Assembly: GCF_947242115.1 (NCBI RefSeq)
Contig: NC_074721.1
Coordinates: 32,269,676 to 32,333,675, forward strand
Length of the DNA stretch: 64,000 nt
Source: Biomphalaria glabrata
Lineage: Eukaryota; Mollusca; Gastropoda; Planorbidae
Direction: 5' to 3'
This document shows, piece by piece, positions 60,390-64,000 of this stretch. The notes beneath the pieces were generated by a model. That model searched no databases. It saw only the letters and a list, made by a program, of their open reading frames with translations, and was not told the origin of the DNA. The translations under genes were made by a program, and so were the position numbers. Numbering within the stretch: position 1 is the first letter of the stretch; every line of letters begins with the position of its first letter.

Positions 60390-61237
60390 TTCTTTGAGAT
60401 TCGCTTAGGTTGCCTTCAAGAAGGTTAGAATTTTAAAATTATTCCTTAGATAAAGAATAACTGATTCTGATGCTTGAAACAATTTAGATCTTGTTTTTTC
60501 TGGGTCCTCTCAGTCATTGTTTTTTGTAAAGCTTTTTTCTTTTAAAGGTCATTCTAGATTTAGTCTACATATCACCACACTCATTAATAAAAGACTAAAC
60601 TGTACTAGTAACTAGTAAGACTAGTAACTAGTAGTAGTATAAATCTAGATAGATATTTATACAGTCTAGTTTATAGTACACACTAGTCTATATTTATTAC
60701 TATTAATACTATTGATCTGGATCTAGACTGTAGAATGGGTAGTTACAGTACACTCCGATTATACTGTTACTGTATAGTGACTATAGTGTATACAAATACA
60801 GGAGACTAAAATCACAAGGCAGAAGACTTTTGATATCTTTGAATTTGAAATCTCAGTAAATCTGTCTTTGATCTTTGTTTATAATTTCTCTAGTTACACT
60901 CTAGTACTTTTAAGTAGTCTATATTAGACTAGATTCTAGATCTAAATATAGATGTCTAGATCTAGTTTTTTTCTTTGTGTCTTTGTTATGAAATCCAAAA
61001 TCGGTCGACTCCCAGGCAGTCCATAAAACGAGTATTTACACTCGGTACAGTAGCCGTCCCAAAGCAAATTAAGACTATAATAATTAAATTAAGTTATTAT
61101 TGTTCTTGTACAAAATAAAAGTAAAACAATGAGGTCTCGATGACATGAAAATCTAGATCTTGAAAGTAGTCTACAAATGATAGATCTAGATCGAAAACAA
61201 ACAATGAAAACAACGCTCTAAGATGATATGTTTGGCC

Positions 61238-61395
61238 TCAGTAATTCCTTCCGGAAGGTTCCCCAGGCAGTCATATTTTTAACGTGAATCGGCAAAATTG
61301 AAAATAAGTAGATTTCTAGTAGGCTACAGTTGCTCATGCGCAGTGAGATCATGAAAAGGAACATGTAATACGTTTATTTTTGTCAACATCCGGTT
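61238..61395 (-). promoter_or_regulatory. Probable internal promoter for the ER-anchored CNC form
   Basis: This lies between the two alternative first exons and holds a palindromic ETS core (CTTCCGGAAG, about 61247), a CATGCGCA alpha-Pal/NRF1-like motif (about 61334), and a CATCCGGTTT (ETS, reverse) motif near 61388. It is locally richer in CpG than its AT-rich surroundings. The position suits transcription toward 60389. Inference from motifs only. Confidence 0.35.
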
Positions 61396-61727
61396 TAAAA
61401 CTAGGTCTCGTAAAAAAACAATATTTTGTAAAATCGTAGTAGTCTCATTACAGTTTACTTAGATCTACTTAATTTCTTAACAATTAATTAACTAACAAAA
61501 GTATAGCTATGTTTAGAAAATATTAGATTTTAAGACTACACAGAGAACAGGAATATTCAGCTAGCCTCGGTGACCCACTTTCAGATATCCCAACCGAACC
61601 ACCGAGGTCAAAGTGAAGTAGATGTTGAAAACTAGGAAATGTACGGGTACATTTAGATTTTTAAAAAATTGATAGTTTCAGATAAGTTATTTGATAATTA
61701 AATAGTGTAATAAAACATTATTATTAC

Positions 61728-61778
61728 CTTTTGGTTATCAGGAAGTCTAAAACCCGAGACCATTTGATCCAGTTCCAT
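61728..61778 (-). CDS. NFE2L2/CncC-like isoform: Alternative first coding exon of the CNC gene (NRF2-like short form)
   Basis: On minus, ATG at 61778 (A at -3, G at +4) is preceded in frame by TAG. It encodes MELDQMVSGFRLPDNQK and stops at a GTAATA donor in phase 0. Exon 2 (59617-59486), which begins with the DLG-type domain, is also phase 0, so the join is in frame. The result would be about 639 aa with DLG, ETGE, CNC and bZIP but no ER anchor, resembling vertebrate NRF2, where a short N terminus precedes the same domain. No transcript was seen, so usage is inferred. Confidence 0.65.
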
Positions 61779-61859
61779 ATTTAATTGTGAATCCTAAGTA
61801 ATCCCGAGAACTTGTCTTAGCTCCAACTATCCCTGTGTCAATGTTAGTGGTGGCACATT

Positions 61860-62490
61860 CTAACCCTTGACCTTAGCATACATTTCAGGCTTTTACATAA
61901 TGTGTAGGCTTGGCACATTCACTGACATCCTGGTCGAGAAATCGGAGAATGCAAACAACAAAAGAAAAACCCATGTCTATTAGATGTATTCTAGTTACTC
62001 TTATATAAATAACATTTCAATGCCACTTTACTTTATTTCAAACCTAAATGCGAATTTACAAGTAAAATATAAAAGTAGACAATTAGAGTTGATAGTTGAT
62101 CTAACTCTAAGCTGACCATGTCCGGTTCTTACAGTCTATCTTATAAGATAGGCCTGGAAACGTTTTTAGCTGAACACTAAGAATTACTTATTTTATCATG
62201 GTAATGTTACCATAAACTAAATATTCTTTTATGACAATAACGCCTCGTAATAAAGACGTCCAATCAATTCAGTTTCATCCGGGGGGGGGGGGGAGCGCGG
62301 GGATAAAACTTTTTTTTTTTAATGTGATAATATAGGCTATATTATCAAATATTATGAGATCCGGTTTTATAAATCCAATTCCTTTAAATAAAGTTTAACG
62401 AAAGCTTTATTTCTTTATTTTTTTAAATGGAGGCTTGCTATGGAGTAATATGGAGTGTGTGTGCTAAAACTAATTTTGTGACGGTGGGAT
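61860..62490. other. Upstream region of the CNC gene
   Basis: May hold the promoter of the short CNC form. Contains a G14 run at about 62281 and AT-rich sequence; no coding frame recognised. Confidence 0.35.
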
Positions 62491-62491
62491 T

Positions 62492-62790
62492 AAACAGGGG
62501 CGGACTGGGTGTCAAAACCGGTCCGGGCATTTGTTTGTTTGTAAAATGTTTTACATGTTTCGGATGTTCCTTCAGAGTTGAAGATAATTACTTCCTAGTC
62601 CAAACCTCCCGCAGGACGACGGGGGATGGGAGCGGGTAGGGTTTGAACCCTCGACCATCGATAAATGTGAACGACAGTCCAGCGCGCAAACCGCACGACC
62701 AGGCAGCCATTTCTAGACGATCCGGCTCACAAATTGTATACCATATGATGCCTGATGGGCATCCAACGAACATATTGTTTATGATTCACT
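62492..62790. mobile_element. Second GGCGGACTGG family copy, split by SINE-B
   Basis: Starts CAGGGGCGGACTGGGTGTCA and resumes after the SINE with CACAAATTGTATACCATATG. Its far end is not found. Confidence 0.5.
62520..62708 (-). mobile_element. SINE-B copy nested in a GGCGGACTGG repeat
   Basis: On minus: TGGTCGTGCGGTTTGCGCGC (A-box region), GAGGGTTCAAACCCT (B box), then CCCATCCCCCGTCGTCC and the AACATCCGAAACATGTAAAA end. It is the best preserved member of the family here. Confidence 0.7.
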
Positions 62791-63328
62791 TTCTGATGCA
62801 TATACCCTACAACCGTATATAGTGCTTTTAGTAGGTTAAACGGTAAACAAGAACCTTAAGGCCTATAGGCTTATACATTTCTTATGGAGATCGATGATTG
62901 TGGGAATATATTTTTATATCTATAAAATGACCAACAACAACGTTCGAAATCTTATTGGTTTGGTGGCGTTGTTGTATGATCTCGAGTTGGCCCCGCTAGG
63001 AAGACCTTCATAGATCTAAATCCTAATTATTATCTTGAACAGTGTAGTAATGCGTTGATTGGAATCAAAATGCAAAAGAATAAAAACAAGAAGGAGATGA
63101 AAATAAGCAATAAAACAAAACAAAAAATAAAACCATTATTGCATGAATCCTGTTTAAAAAAATGTAGTAAAATTATTAATGTTTTCTCACAAGCAATATA
63201 GATTCACCAACGTTATGGTGACACCACAGGCTCAATGCCTAAAGACGACAAAGATAAAAACTGAATTCGAAATACAAAGAGGCTTTGCTAAAATAATCTT
63301 TTACCGAACATAAAGAAATTAAATTTCC
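62791..63328. other. No gene recognised
   Basis: AT-rich spacer between the SINE nest and the 58-bp tandem repeat. Confidence 0.4.
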
Positions 63329-63620
63329 TTCAAACAAGTGGACTTAATGCTCTGTTGTGTGTCTAGCCAGCTCTAAGATGCAGAAATTCAAACAAGTGGA
63401 CTTAGTGCTCTCTTGTGTGCCAGCCAGCTCTGAGATGCAGACATTCAAACAAGTGGACTTAATGCTCTGTTGTGTGTCTAGCCAGCTCTGAGATGCAGAC
63501 ATTCAAACAAGTGGACTTAATGCTCTGTTGTGTGTCTAGCCAGCTCTGAGATGCAGACATTCAAACAAGTGGACTTAGTGCTCTGTTGTGTGTCTAGCCA
63601 GCTCTGAGATGCAGACATTC
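63329..63620. repeat. 58-bp tandem repeat, about 5 copies
   Basis: Unit begins TTCAAACAAGTGGACTTAAT and ends CCAGCTCTGAGATGCAGACA. Copies are near-identical, with one 57-base variant. Confidence 0.9.
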
Positions 63621-63671
63621 AATCAAGTTATTGAGAAAGCATTAATGTATTACCATGTGAGTAGGCTACAG

Positions 63672-63855
63672 TAAAGTTCTCTTTCAGACCTTGCGATCTA
63701 TGTGCAGAGGATGTTAAGGTCATCCGTTTCTTTGGCCATCGGTTGTCGCCATCAAAACGGCGAAACTCTTTTACTTTCCTCAAGTCAGTTAGGGTTTCAC
63801 GAGATTCAAACCCAGGAGCGCAGGTTTGGTAGCCCAGCGCTTAACCACCGTGAAT
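63672..63855 (-). mobile_element. SINE-A copy, partial
   Basis: Reverse-oriented: AAGTTCTCTTTCAGACCTTG at the 3' end of the SINE, and a tRNA-like head near 63800-63850 (GGGTTTGAATCTCGTGAAAC on minus). The middle is shortened. Confidence 0.65.
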
Positions 63856-64000
63856 GTGAATGTCAAGTACATGTATATGTTAATGTATATGGTAGCAGGA
63901 ATTTGTTAACATTAAGAGATTCCCCATTCCAAGTGTTATATTTTATTCATTTTGTAATAGAGCTTATAATGTAGTTTAGAAATCATCTAATAAATTATTC

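Noticed and set aside
62281-62294. G14 run as a possible regulatory G-quadruplex
   Set aside because: A single homopolymer; could be an assembly artefact and has no other support.

Overview
This is an AT-rich eukaryotic window, most likely from a freshwater gastropod (Biomphalaria/Bulinus/Physella-like). The reasons are spliced animal genes with GT-AG introns, the very frequent TCTAGATCTAGA-type motifs, tRNA-derived SINEs, many LINE tails and hAT-like miniature elements. The species is inferred, not proven. I found no rRNA or true tRNA genes, no CRISPR, no bacterial genes, and no LTR retroelements.

Four host genes can be modelled exon by exon. (1) STRAD (STRADA/B-like pseudokinase, partner of LKB1/STK11 and MO25), minus strand, 20174 down to 7773, 12 coding exons, 412 aa, ending in a W-x-F tail. 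(2) SEM1/DSS1 (26S proteasome lid and BRCA2/TREX-2 partner), plus strand, 35070-39759, 3 exons, 75 aa. (3) A CD225/dispanin-like two-pass membrane protein, plus strand, 49213-50994, 3 coding exons, 160 aa, with a probable 5' untranslated exon near 47460-47542. (4) A cap'n'collar bZIP factor (NFE2L1/NFE2L2-like), minus strand, 60389 down to 55638, 10 coding exons, 807 aa. It has an ER-anchor-like N terminus, DLG and ETGE Keap1-type motifs, a CNC domain and a bZIP. An alternative first exon at 61728-61778 splices in frame to the same exon 2 and would give a 639-aa NRF2-like form without the anchor. A weaker candidate gene lies at 43447-45147.

Layout: 0-2 kb, LINE tails in opposite orientation; 2-7.7 kb, gene-free repeats; 7.8-20.3 kb, STRAD with a 17-copy 43-bp minisatellite in its first intron; 20.4-26.2 kb, a full-length I/Jockey-group LINE (ORF1 plus EN-RT-RNase H ORF2) flanked by a 12-bp target duplication; 26.4-35 kb, a transposon-rich block with TIR elements carrying 8-bp duplications and a larger copy with internal GTTTAAACCCC arrays; 35-40 kb, SEM1; 40-47 kb, LINE fragments, a MITE and the candidate small gene; 47.4-51.6 kb, the CD225-like gene; 51-55.6 kb, repeats; 55.6-61.9 kb, the CNC bZIP gene; 62-64 kb, nested SINEs and a 58-bp tandem repeat.

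The host genes look functionally independent: energy/polarity signalling, proteasome, membrane, stress transcription. One loose link is that NRF1-type CNC factors control proteasome gene expression in animals and SEM1 is a proteasome subunit, but the sequence shows no direct coupling here.
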